Virus record (IMG/VR): IMGVR_UViG_3300025889_000965
Location: 1-23,534 of that record
Length of the DNA stretch: 23,534 nucleotides
Strand: one strand, 5' to 3'
From: a virus
Of this stretch, positions 1 through 7,786 are shown in pieces. Numbering within the stretch: the first letter of the stretch is position 1; each line of letters opens with the position of its first letter. A program made the translations under genes and the position numbers. Under the pieces are notes generated by a model. The model had not been told where the DNA came from and ran no database searches. It worked only from the letters and a program-made list of their open reading frames with translations.

Positions 1-1
1 G

Positions 2-2899
2 AGCCCCGAGGAGGGCCGTGTGCTGGCAGTGGAGGAGGCTCTTGCCGAGATGGCAGAGGCGACCAAGCTCACCGGCTCCACGCTGCGTCAACTGGGGAAC
101 TTCTTCGCACGACTCGCTGACCGGTTCAACATGCCGGGGCTGGCCCGTGCCATCCGCACGATGGGACTCGACCCTCTGCAAGCCTTCATCCGCGATGCGA
201 TCCAGGCGGGGATCAAGCCAAGCACTGCCACCGGACAGACTCGGTACCGCTCTCTCACTGGAGAAAAGGAAGAGCGCACGCTGGGTCAGTCCCTCCAAGC
301 CAAGTTTGGTGGCAACCTAGCACTCGGGTTCCGTGCACAGGCGATGGACCTGCTGGCAGGCATTGACTACATCTTCACCAGAGCCTACGGCAACCGTATC
401 CGCGACAACCGGGGGGACTACAACCCGGTGTTCCTCATGTCCCGGGCACTGGATGCACCGCGCTTCGCCACCGAAGTCAAGAAGTACGGTACGATGCGGC
501 GTGACCCGACCGGGTTGCTCAGCGTTGACGAACTGGTCTACAACGGACAGCAGATCAGCTACAACAAGGTGCTCGAAGAGATCGCCGCTGAGGCCAAGGT
601 GCGCGGAATCAAACCTGAGACGTTCCTGAAAGACGTCGGTGAGTTGCTGGCTTCGCATCGCGAATACGAGTTGATGAACTCTCCGCAGGCCGCTGGGCTC
701 GACTTCTTCTTGACCCCCCAAGAGGCCGCAACAGCAGAGCAAGCCTTCCAATCCGACGCGTTCATCAAGGAAGTGAGTAAGAAGCTGGACCAAATCCGCT
801 TCGCCATGATCGACGCAATGGTTGAGGCTGGTCGCATCACACCAGCCAAAGCCCAGGTCTGGAAGGACGCGATAGGCTATGTCCCCTTCTCTCGGATTGA
901 TGACTTCGACAATTTTGCACTTCCGCAGGGTGGAGGCTCCAACGCGAAGCTGGCTGCGTTCAAGGAGATTGCAAAGTACAAAGGCTCTCAAGACCGTCAG
1001 ACTCAGAACCCTGTTGAGAGCTTCTCGAAGCTCATGGACTGGATGGTCAATGAGTCAATGAAGGCAGATGCGGTGGGTAACGCTCTGACCGAAATGGAGC
1101 TGCTTGGCTACGCCGACTTTGTACCGAACCCGGACGCTGTTGACAACAACAAGAAGGGCGCGCTTACTCCGCCTGTCTACGTCAACGGACAGAAGAAAGT
1201 CTTCTACGTTCCCGACCCTGCCAACCTTGCGGCGTTCATCGGTACACCGAAAACTGACATCCCTCTCATGATTCGAGGGGCTCAGAAGTTCTCGAAGTAC
1301 CTGCGTATTGGTGTGACCGCTACACCGCCATTTGCGATCAAACAGGTGGTGGATGACATCACCCGGGCATACGTGCACTCGGGGGTCAAGAACCCTGCCG
1401 CGATGCTCCCCCGCATCTTGTTGAACTTCCCCCGTAACTGGTGGAATGAAATCAGGGGTACGGAGTCTGCCGCTGTACGAGAGCTTGCCAAGTCAGGTGT
1501 GGTGCCTGCCTATGACACCGTCATCGGTGGCAACGTCAAGAACATCTTGGAAGAGACCGGGCTGAAGCCACGCTCTGTCGGCAAGGCCATCCTGCGCATC
1601 ATGGAGGCCGGTGCCAAGGCATCGGACATCTCCGTGCGTGAGGCGATCTACAACCAGACGAAGGAAGAGACCGGCGACCGGGCACTGGCTGAACTACGCG
1701 CCCGGGAGATCATCAACTTCAGCCGCAGAGGTGCGTCGAAGACCGCCGACTATCTCATCCGCACCATCCCGTTCTTCAACGCCTACGCTCGCTCGATGGA
1801 CAAGCTCCTGCTGGCGGCGGCAGGCAACCCGAGCGCCCAGCGCAGCATCGGCGCGACGACCGGCTACGCCCGCAACCTGTTCTACAAGCGGATGGGGGTG
1901 CTGACTGCGATGGGCCTCGGCTACGCGCTGATGATGGCGGACGACGAGGAATACCAGAAACAACCGGACCACGTCCGCGACCGGAACTGGATCATCCCGG
2001 GCGGCAAGGACCTCGGCTACGTGCCCGCCATTCCGATTCCTCCTGAACTGTCGTTCTTCTTCAAGGCCATCCCCGAGCGTGTGGTGCAGTACTTCAAGCT
2101 CCAAGGCACGCCAGAAGAACGTGACGGTATCCGGGTGCTGAAGGAACTGATGCTCAACGGTGTCGACCTCTTCTGGGCTCCGAACCTCACCCCGCAGATG
2201 GTTAAGCCTGTTCTTGAGAACCTCGCCAACTACTCGTTCTTCCTCGGGCGTCCGCTGGAGTCTCAGGCGCAGTTGGCCCTCGACCCGTCTGAGCGCTACG
2301 GTACCGGCACGTCCGAGACGATGAAGGCTGCGTCCAAAACCCTGACTGACATTGCCACATCGACGGGCATCGAGTCACTGAAGGTCTCCCCGATCATGCT
2401 GGAGAACTTGGTGCGCGGCATGTTCGGCATGTCCGCAGGCATCGCCTTGAGCGTCACCGATGCCATGATCAATCCCACGCGGACCGACCGTCCCCTGCAC
2501 CAGACGCTTGCGGCTCAGCTCACAGGTGCCTCGGCTGTGATGAAGGACCCGGTCGGCATGCGCTACCTTGACGAGATCTACAACCTCGACAGGTCTGTCG
2601 AGCAGGTCTACAACTCGTACAGGCGCAAGATGGAGAACAACCCTGAGGATGCAGAGAAGTACCTCAAGGACAACTTCGGCCTGTATATCGTGCGTAGCGA
2701 GGTGCGTAGCACGATGGAGGCGATCCGTTCTTTGAACGCCCAGGCCCGTGCCGTCGACAAGATGACCGACCTGTCACCCCAAGAACGACGCGTGATCATC
2801 AACGACCTGCGTACCCAGCAGAATGATCTGGCCCGGGCTGTGTACCGACTCCGCCGTCAGGTGATTGAAGAACAGCGGGTGATGGACGCGTCGAGATAA
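2..2899 (+). CDS. Large phage polyvalent protein, LPD38-like C-terminal part (5' truncated by window)
   Basis: The reading frame is open from base 2 with no convincing start. A GTG at 20 has no ribosome-binding site, so I treat this as the C-terminal ~965 residues of a much larger protein. Numbering residues from the GTG at 20, the first ~130 residues are helical. There are conserved-looking aromatic stretches around residue 470 (NFPRNWWNEIRG) and residues 567-597 (FSRRGA... then IPFFNAYARSMDKLL). A short hydrophobic, possibly membrane-inserting, segment near 625-640 is followed by MADDEE. The C-terminus is charged and coiled-coil-like. From memory the pattern matches the large polyvalent protein-associated domain LPD38, found at the C-terminus of giant phage proteins thought to be packaged and delivered with the DNA. 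This is the only rightward gene, which fits a late virion gene facing leftward early genes. Exact domain borders are not certain. Confidence 0.7.
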   Translation, partial: SPEEGRVLAVEEALAEMAEATKLTGSTLRQLGNFFARLADRFNMPGLARAIRTMGLDPLQAFIRDAIQAGIKPSTATGQTRYRSLTGEKEERTLGQSLQAKFGGNLALGFRAQAMDLLAGIDYIFTRAYGNRIRDNRGDYNPVFLMSRALDAPRFATEVKKYGTMRRDPTGLLSVDELVYNGQQISYNKVLEEIAAEAKVRGIKPETFLKDVGELLASHREYELMNSPQAAGLDFFLTPQEAATAEQAFQSDAFIKEVSKKLDQIRFAMIDAMVEAGRITPAKAQVWKDAIGYVPFSRIDDFDNFALPQGGGSNAKLAAFKEIAKYKGSQDRQTQNPVESFSKLMDWMVNESMKADAVGNALTEMELLGYADFVPNPDAVDNNKKGALTPPVYVNGQKKVFYVPDPANLAAFIGTPKTDIPLMIRGAQKFSKYLRIGVTATPPFAIKQVVDDITRAYVHSGVKNPAAMLPRILLNFPRNWWNEIRGTESAAVRELAKSGVVPAYDTVIGGNVKNILEETGLKPRSVGKAILRIMEAGAKASDISVREAIYNQTKEETGDRALAELRAREIINFSRRGASKTADYLIRTIPFFNAYARSMDKLLLAAAGNPSAQRSIGATTGYARNLFYKRMGVLTAMGLGYALMMADDEEYQKQPDHVRDRNWIIPGGKDLGYVPAIPIPPELSFFFKAIPERVVQYFKLQGTPEERDGIRVLKELMLNGVDLFWAPNLTPQMVKPVLENLANYSFFLGRPLESQAQLALDPSERYGTGTSETMKAASKTLTDIATSTGIESLKVSPIMLENLVRGMFGMSAGIALSVTDAMINPTRTDRPLHQTLAAQLTGASAVMKDPVGMRYLDEIYNLDRSVEQVYNSYRRKMENNPEDAEKYLKDNFGLYIVRSEVRSTMEAIRSLNAQARAVDKMTDLSPQERRVIINDLRTQQNDLARAVYRLRRQVIEEQRVMDASR

Positions 2900-2932
2900 A
2901 AAATGCCCCGGGGAGCAAGCTCAACCCGGGGC
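2898..2932 (-). terminator. Intrinsic terminator between convergent genes
   Basis: An 8-bp perfect stem, GCCCCGGG (2905-2912) with CCCGGGGC (2925-2932), encloses a 12-base loop that can add three more pairs. On the minus strand the stem is followed by ATTTTTT (complement of 2898-2904), a classical rho-independent terminator for the leftward operon. On the plus strand it follows the stop codon of the large gene but has no T tract downstream, so rightward termination would be weaker. It lies exactly where the two transcription directions meet. Confidence 0.8.
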
Positions 2933-2981
2933 CTAACTCTAGGAGGCACAGTCAAACGGTGTTAGCCATTGACGGGCCGGA

Positions 2982-3218
2982 CTATAGCACCCTCCAAACT
3001 CTGATGCCAAGGTGGTCGGCCTCGATGCGCGTTTCGTGCACCACCTGAATGCCCCGCGCCGCGTACCGCGCTTTGACCCCCCTGCTCAGCTCGTCGCTCT
3101 TGAGCGTGGGCAGGAAGAAGCTCTGCCCGATCTCCAGCCACTGAGGGAGCTGATACTCAGCCCCACGGTGCACCAGCCTGCCGTCAACCAGCTTCAGCCG
3201 TTTGGTTCGCTGGGACAT
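2982..3218 (-). CDS. Small basic hypothetical protein, last gene of the leftward block
   Basis: This encodes 78 residues starting MSQRTKRLKLVDGRL, with no family I can name. The ATG at 3218 was chosen over a TTG at 3227. Neither has a clear Shine-Dalgarno sequence, so translation may be coupled to the primase gene, whose stop lies inside this gene (35-nt overlap). The protein is rich in Arg, Lys and His and ends GIRVWRVL. It is followed by the terminator at 2898-2932, which supports it as the promoter-distal gene. A short nucleic-acid-binding role is possible but only a guess from charge. Confidence 0.6.
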   Translation of the reverse strand: MSQRTKRLKLVDGRLVHRGAEYQLPQWLEIGQSFFLPTLKSDELSRGVKARYAARGIQVVHETRIEADHLGIRVWRVL

Positions 3219-5997
3219 CGAGGTCAAGGTTCAAAGCCTTCTTGGCCTGCGGGAACTCGATCGCGTCTACCGGGCCGAAGTCACTGCGCCAACCTGCACC
3301 CATCCGCTTCTTTGTCAGAGTCATGGTGCCACCTGTTTCACGGGTATAGGAGGGGTACAGCTCCTTCACGTTGATGTATGCCTGTGCACACCACTTGGTG
3401 AACTCCTTCTTGGTAATCCACAGCGTGTCGCTATCCGGTTCGTAGCGTATCAGCAGCTCGCCCATAGGCTCCAGTGCAGGCCTGTCGTTGATACCCACCG
3501 CCGCAGGCTTCCTGTTGACAATCAGCACGTTGCGAATGTTCTTGTTGACGTAAGCCGCAACAGTAGATACCGCCGTGGTCGCAGACACGCTCTGCTCTGC
3601 CGTGGCCTGCTTGATCAACGAGATGAGTTTGTTCAGGATTCTCTTGATGTTGTAGCTGGTCAGTCCGATATTGTTCGTGATGATGCCAGCAGCGACGATG
3701 CAAATCACGTTGTTCAGCTTGAACCGCTCAGTCTGTGTCCAGCTACCCATCCTGTAGATGTTGTCCCGCGTGTCTTCCCATATCTTCTTGGTGTACTCTA
3801 AGTTAGGAATGACAAAACGCATGAACACATCACCAGCATGGCCGTAGTTCGTCAACAGATTGTCGAAGAGCTTCTTTGTCTCTAGCACATCAGAGGGTAC
3901 GGGTGTCGTAAGGTGGATCTCAAGGATACGGGCCAGCTCTCCAGCCGGGTCGCTCTTGATCATCATGAGCCGGTCTTCAATCGTAGAGTTGCTGGACCAG
4001 ATAGACATCTGCTTCCAACGGACGTTGTTGACCCGCTCCATGTTGCGCCCCGCTTCCATGCGGTCACGCCCACGCCCCTGCGTGTTGTTGTAGACCAGAT
4101 CCGACATCTCGGTCGGCTCTGCGTTGGTCATCTCATCAAGGGTGCCAACAATCCCGTTCATCACTCCCAGCCGGTGCACCTTGGTCAGAGTCTTGTCCTG
4201 CGCATCCTTCATCAAGGCCACAGGGTCACCCCAGATCGCATTGGCCATGCGCAAGATGGTTGTCTTACCGGTGCCTGACTTCTTCGAGTAGTAGTTGATG
4301 ATCCCGCCGTTCTCCGGTGAGAGGTGCATCAGTGCGCTGCCGAACCCGGCGAGCACCCCCGCCGCATGGAAGTCCATCTCTGGTGTGTCGTAGTGCGCAG
4401 CGGCCTGCTTCCACACGTCGATCGAACCCTTGGGGCTCAGCCACGGCACGTAGTGCTCGATGGGTTTGGCGATCGGTGTGTAGATAACGCCGCGCTTGGT
4501 GTACTCGCGGTTCCCAATGATGAATGTGTCCTCAGGGGTCCATCCGAATCTAGTTCTCATGTTGTCTGCTTTCTCCCTGAACTGTAAGTCGCGGATCATC
4601 AGACCGAACATCTGTTGCAACGACAACAACTGCCGGGGGTCGAAAGCAATGACACCTTCACGGTTCACTGCCTCTTTGAACTTGTCCGCCGCTGCTATCT
4701 CACTCTGGAGGATGCTGAACTCTCGCACGTCGCCATGTGGCAGATGGTGCCTAGCCCACAACGTATCACCCCCACCGGTGCCGTCACGCATGCGTTTGTA
4801 GATATAGATGTCGTGGTCGTATATCTTGACGCGTTCTACTCCATCTGATTTTGTGATGTCGTGGTAGATACCACCCGTAGCACCCCGAGAGAATGGCCGT
4901 GGGTACGGCGGGATCTCGATGGTCTCGTTCTCAACCTCGACCTGTATGGGCTCAGGCGGTGCCAGCTTGATCTCAGACCCGAGTTGGATCGGTGACTTGA
5001 TCTTGCCGATGTGCGGGCACCCTGCGCACAGCTTGGCGTTGTCCAGGCCTTGGAAGGTCTCGCACGTGTACGGGCCCTTGGTCAGCGCTGCCTTGCGTTC
5101 GGTCTCATCAGGGCTGTAGTTCGGGTGGTTCTTGGAGACCTCATGTATGGCCCAGTCACGGTCCTCGCAGTGCTGAGCAATCGACAGCACGGCACGCCAC
5201 ACGGGCTCTGGCACAGCCTCTTGGTTCTTCGCTGCCTCAGCGATCTGCGCACAGCCCTCGCCGTTGCTGGACTTGATCCAGATCGTCTCGAACTTGCTGA
5301 CCCTGTTCGGGTCGATGTACAGCTTCTTGGTCTCATCAGAGACCCCGCCCGACAGCGCCCGGGCCTTGGCGAACATGTCGACAGCGGCCACGCCCACTGC
5401 GTCGCGGATGGATTCGAAGGCGTGATACTTGATCGGCGTGAGCAGGACGACAGGACTGTCGTTCTTCTTGTTCAGGGTGCCGGGGATACGCAGTACCCGG
5501 ACGATGTCGGCGGTGCAGTCACCATCGACTTCAAACTCTTCTTTGACACAACGCGCCTTCAGGGCTTCGGCTGTCGCTTTCCACTCATGCACCGGTATGG
5601 GGTTGTCAAGATACCAGTGTGCGTGCAGGCCATTGCCTGAGTCAATCAGCGTAGGTTTCGGCAGGCCTACTGTCTTGCAAAATTCACGGAGTGCTGACAG
5701 GCCAGCGGCTTTGTCAGCGTAGGGCTTCTTAGGCCCGCAATCCACATCGACGTAAAACTCCCTCTTGGCAACCGCATTGGTGGCCTTTGAGTGTTCTTCT
5801 GCGCCAAAGCCAGCGGTTGCATAGTACACATCCCATCCGCCGTTACTGAACTCTTCGACCGCTTCCGCCATGTTAGCGAAAGAGGTGTAACGACGATCCC
5901 AAACGAGAATGTCTTTGAGCGGAACTTTCTTGACTAGCCTGAGGGAGTATCGCGTGCCATGTGGGAGAACGTTCTCAAGGAACTCTTTTGGAGACAT
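3184..5997 (-). CDS. AEP-type primase fused to a DUF927-like helicase ATPase
   Basis: This 937-residue protein would synthesise primers and drive fork unwinding. The N-terminal ~200 residues carry the three archaeo-eukaryotic primase (AEP) motifs: FYVDVDCG with metal-binding D84/D86, SGNGLHAHW (120-128) with the catalytic His, and RVLRIPGTLNKK (168-178) with the nucleotide-binding Arg. A middle segment (about 265-335) resembles a primase C-terminal helical region and has a cysteine cluster, C312, C324, C327 and H329, that may bind zinc. The C-terminal half looks like the DUF927 superfamily: Walker A SGTGKTT (574-580), Walker B GTLDEMTN (D621/E622) and a sensor-like WSSN (667-670). The start MSPKEF at 5997 was chosen because an upstream extension would overlap the HTH gene. 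No strong ribosome-binding site is seen. Primase-helicase fusions are common in phages. The family calls come from motifs only. Confidence 0.85.
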   Translation of the reverse strand: MSPKEFLENVLPHGTRYSLRLVKKVPLKDILVWDRRYTSFANMAEAVEEFSNGGWDVYYATAGFGAEEHSKATNAVAKREFYVDVDCGPKKPYADKAAGLSALREFCKTVGLPKPTLIDSGNGLHAHWYLDNPIPVHEWKATAEALKARCVKEEFEVDGDCTADIVRVLRIPGTLNKKNDSPVVLLTPIKYHAFESIRDAVGVAAVDMFAKARALSGGVSDETKKLYIDPNRVSKFETIWIKSSNGEGCAQIAEAAKNQEAVPEPVWRAVLSIAQHCEDRDWAIHEVSKNHPNYSPDETERKAALTKGPYTCETFQGLDNAKLCAGCPHIGKIKSPIQLGSEIKLAPPEPIQVEVENETIEIPPYPRPFSRGATGGIYHDITKSDGVERVKIYDHDIYIYKRMRDGTGGGDTLWARHHLPHGDVREFSILQSEIAAADKFKEAVNREGVIAFDPRQLLSLQQMFGLMIRDLQFREKADNMRTRFGWTPEDTFIIGNREYTKRGVIYTPIAKPIEHYVPWLSPKGSIDVWKQAAAHYDTPEMDFHAAGVLAGFGSALMHLSPENGGIINYYSKKSGTGKTTILRMANAIWGDPVALMKDAQDKTLTKVHRLGVMNGIVGTLDEMTNAEPTEMSDLVYNNTQGRGRDRMEAGRNMERVNNVRWKQMSIWSSNSTIEDRLMMIKSDPAGELARILEIHLTTPVPSDVLETKKLFDNLLTNYGHAGDVFMRFVIPNLEYTKKIWEDTRDNIYRMGSWTQTERFKLNNVICIVAAGIITNNIGLTSYNIKRILNKLISLIKQATAEQSVSATTAVSTVAAYVNKNIRNVLIVNRKPAAVGINDRPALEPMGELLIRYEPDSDTLWITKKEFTKWCAQAYINVKELYPSYTRETGGTMTLTKKRMGAGWRSDFGPVDAIEFPQAKKALNLDLDVPANQTAEAG

Positions 5998-6056
5998 GGT
6001 GACACGGAGTTGGCCACAGACGCGGCGAGCGTTGTGGGTGGTGCATGGGTGCCCGG

Positions 6057-6287
6057 TCAGGGCAAGGCGAGGATCGAACGGTAATACGCCAAGACCTTGG
6101 AGCGCAAGTGCTTGGACACGTCCCGTTGACCCGAGAACCATGAGTAGACCGCACCCTTGGTCACGCCAAGGTCTGCGATGACTTGGTTCACAGGAACGCG
6201 CCTGTAGATGCACAGGCGACCAAGCTGCACACCGAGCAGGCTCGGGTCAGCGTCGGCGTTGCGCCGGATGATCTTTGTGGTGTACAT
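6057..6287 (-). CDS. Small helix-turn-helix DNA-binding protein
   Basis: This encodes 76 residues. Positions about 20-60 (LGRLCIYRRVPVNQVIADL then GVTKGAVYSWFSGQRDV) have the helix-turn-G-helix pattern of XRE/Cro-like domains, with the recognition helix near VTKGAVYSWF. It sits between the SSB-like gene and the primase, 59 nt upstream of the primase start. The ATG at 6287 lacks a good Shine-Dalgarno sequence and is preceded by a stable hairpin (6305-6324), so expression may be low or controlled. It may regulate phage transcription or bind an origin. The sequence does not say which. Confidence 0.72.
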   Translation of the reverse strand: MYTTKIIRRNADADPSLLGVQLGRLCIYRRVPVNQVIADLGVTKGAVYSWFSGQRDVSKHLRSKVLAYYRSILALP

Positions 6288-6304
6288 GGTGTTGGGTGGG
6301 GGCG

Positions 6305-6324
6305 GCCCCGGCGCAACCCGGGGC
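6305..6324 (-). other. GC-rich hairpin in the 101-nt spacer 6288-6388
   Basis: A 7-bp stem, GCCCCGG (6305-6311) with CCGGGGC (6318-6324), and a 6-nt loop lie 18 nt upstream of the HTH start codon. There is no T tract after it, so it is not a standard terminator. It could stabilise mRNA ends, slow transcription or mask the start of the HTH gene. No confident promoter is seen in the rest of the spacer. Confidence 0.5.
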
Positions 6325-6388
6325 TATCGCAGTGCGGAGACACTCAAGCAAGAACACTGCTCACGGCGCTGACCGCCGCCCCCGTAAA

Positions 6389-7348
6389 TCAGTCGTCAGC
6401 GTCGTCGCCCCATGCGGCGAGGATCGCGTTGACGTTCGGGCCGTCCGATACCACCGTCGTGGCCTTGGCTTCGCGCACCACAGGCGCTTCCTCGGCGGGT
6501 GCTGGCACGTCCTTGGTGACCTTGAACGCCGAAGGCTTCGCCGCAGGTGCAGGGGTGAATGCCTTGGCCGCAGGTGCAGGCGCAGCCACAGGGGCTGGTG
6601 CAGGAGCGGGCTCAGAAGCCGTAGGGACGTTGTCCATGTCAGCGATGCTCACGGTCACCGCGTTGACCGCTTCGAGATCGTTCTGGCGATCCACCGCGAC
6701 TCGATACTCCTCTTCAGTCAGCGGACGCACCGCGCTGAACACCAGCTTCATGTTCGCCGTGGTGTCGAAGCGCATCTCGGTCACGACAGCGTTGATCTCG
6801 ACCCCGTGCCCGCCGAGGAACCGAGCGTACTGCTGGAGGCCCATCTTGCGCCCTTCGCCCTGGCCGAAGAGGCTCGACGCGTTGATGTTCAGCGCGTAGA
6901 TGTCACCCTGCATGTCGTTTTCCAGCAGCAGCGCCACGGGGCGGCTGTACCGGCACGCCTTCGACTCGTTGGCCCCCGAGCCCTTGATGTCCTGCGGGCA
7001 CCCTGCACAGGTGCGGTTCTGCGGCGTCTTCACCGATGCGTGCGGCTTGGCACCATCCTCGGACCAGCACTGCGGACGGGCCTTGACACCCTTCTCGTAG
7101 GTAGTGCCGTAGAACGTGCGGCGATTCGCATCTGCACTGCGGATGACGATGACGTTCATCGCCCGGTCTTCGTTGACAGCGACTTCCTTGCCGCCGACAA
7201 GCATGTGCCAGACGTTGTTGTCGATGCTGATGCGCTTGGCGTTGCCGCCACCCATGAGCGACTTGGTCAGCGGGCTGAGTTCCGCAGTGCTGCGGCGCAG
7301 GTGTGCCGGCAGTTGGTTGCCGGTTTGGAAAAGAGTGAGTTCAGACAT
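6389..7348 (-). CDS. Putative single-stranded DNA-binding protein with acidic tail
   Basis: This 319-residue protein has a globular first ~220 residues, then an Ala/Pro-rich linker of about 80 residues with repeated PAPAP-type stretches. It ends in an acidic, aromatic tail, AAWGDDADD. That order (binding core, disordered linker, acidic tip) is the hallmark of replication SSBs such as bacterial SSB and T7 gp2.5/T4 gp32, whose tails recruit partner proteins. Cysteines C94, C114, C117 and C132 are spaced so they could hold a zinc ion within the core. The start ATG has a strong AAGGAGGT site and overlaps the upstream stop as TAATG. Its place among helicase, primase and polymerase genes fits. I cannot see a definite OB-fold signature, so the call rests on architecture and context. 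Confidence 0.7.
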   Translation of the reverse strand: MSELTLFQTGNQLPAHLRRSTAELSPLTKSLMGGGNAKRISIDNNVWHMLVGGKEVAVNEDRAMNVIVIRSADANRRTFYGTTYEKGVKARPQCWSEDGAKPHASVKTPQNRTCAGCPQDIKGSGANESKACRYSRPVALLLENDMQGDIYALNINASSLFGQGEGRKMGLQQYARFLGGHGVEINAVVTEMRFDTTANMKLVFSAVRPLTEEEYRVAVDRQNDLEAVNAVTVSIADMDNVPTASEPAPAPAPVAAPAPAAKAFTPAPAAKPSAFKVTKDVPAPAEEAPVVREAKATTVVSDGPNVNAILAAWGDDADD

Positions 7349-7758
7349 TACGACCTCCTTACGGTCACGGTGTACTTCGACTCAGTGTTGAGTCCCTTGG
7401 GCATCTTGTCAGGGTTCGCTTCGAGCCAATCCTTCATGGCCCGCTGCGCGATGCGTCTTTCTAGTAGATCAAGCGCTTGGTTCTCCTTGATGAAGTTGTG
7501 CATAGACTCCCAGTCGGAAGTCCAGTACGACGTCTTGACACCGCGAATCACGGTGCCCGCTCCGGTGCGGATGCTGTCTGCACCCGCTTTCTTGCACACG
7601 TCCATGAGGGCGTGCTCAATCAGTTCCATCTGATCCTTGATGGCTTTGTCGTCGTCTTCGTACTTCTTGGCAAGCGCTGCACGCGCATCACGCATCTTGA
7701 TGTACGCCTTGACGAGCTTCTCAGTGGGCACTTGAAGTGCCTCGGGGTTCTGTTCCAT
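7348..7758 (-). CDS. Conserved phage hypothetical protein next to SSB
   Basis: This encodes 136 residues starting at an ATG at 7758 with an AGGAGG site. The N-terminal half (about 10-60) is a charged helical, probably coiled-coil region (VKAYIKMRDARAALAKKYED). It is followed by a compact segment with YWTSDWESMHNFI (about 80-92). I recall similar proteins beside ssDNA-binding genes in other phages but know no function. The stop overlaps the SSB-like start by one base (TAATG), so the two are probably translated together and may act together. Confidence 0.8.
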   Translation of the reverse strand: MEQNPEALQVPTEKLVKAYIKMRDARAALAKKYEDDDKAIKDQMELIEHALMDVCKKAGADSIRTGAGTVIRGVKTSYWTSDWESMHNFIKENQALDLLERRIAQRAMKDWLEANPDKMPKGLNTESKYTVTVRRS

Positions 7759-7786
7759 GCGGCCTCCTGTGGCTGGGGTACAAAGT

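Noticed and set aside
2967-2985. Rightward TTGACG plus TATAGC as a promoter
   Set aside because: The spacing between the boxes is about 8 bases, far too short for a sigma70 promoter.
2935-3000. Rightward CTAGGAGG site and short frame after the large gene
   Set aside because: The sequence at 2938-2946 looks like a ribosome-binding site, but no credible rightward protein follows and the leftward gene starting at 3218 occupies the region.
5998-6213. N-terminal extension of the primase to 6213
   Set aside because: It would overlap the HTH gene out of frame, and the extension is low in conserved features. The primase core starts well after MSPKEF.
6275-7633. Long rightward open frame opposite the SSB-like gene (452 codons)
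   Set aside because: It is antisense to two well-supported genes, has skewed Arg/His/Val-rich composition typical of GC-rich shadow frames, and has no ribosome-binding site or recognisable domain.
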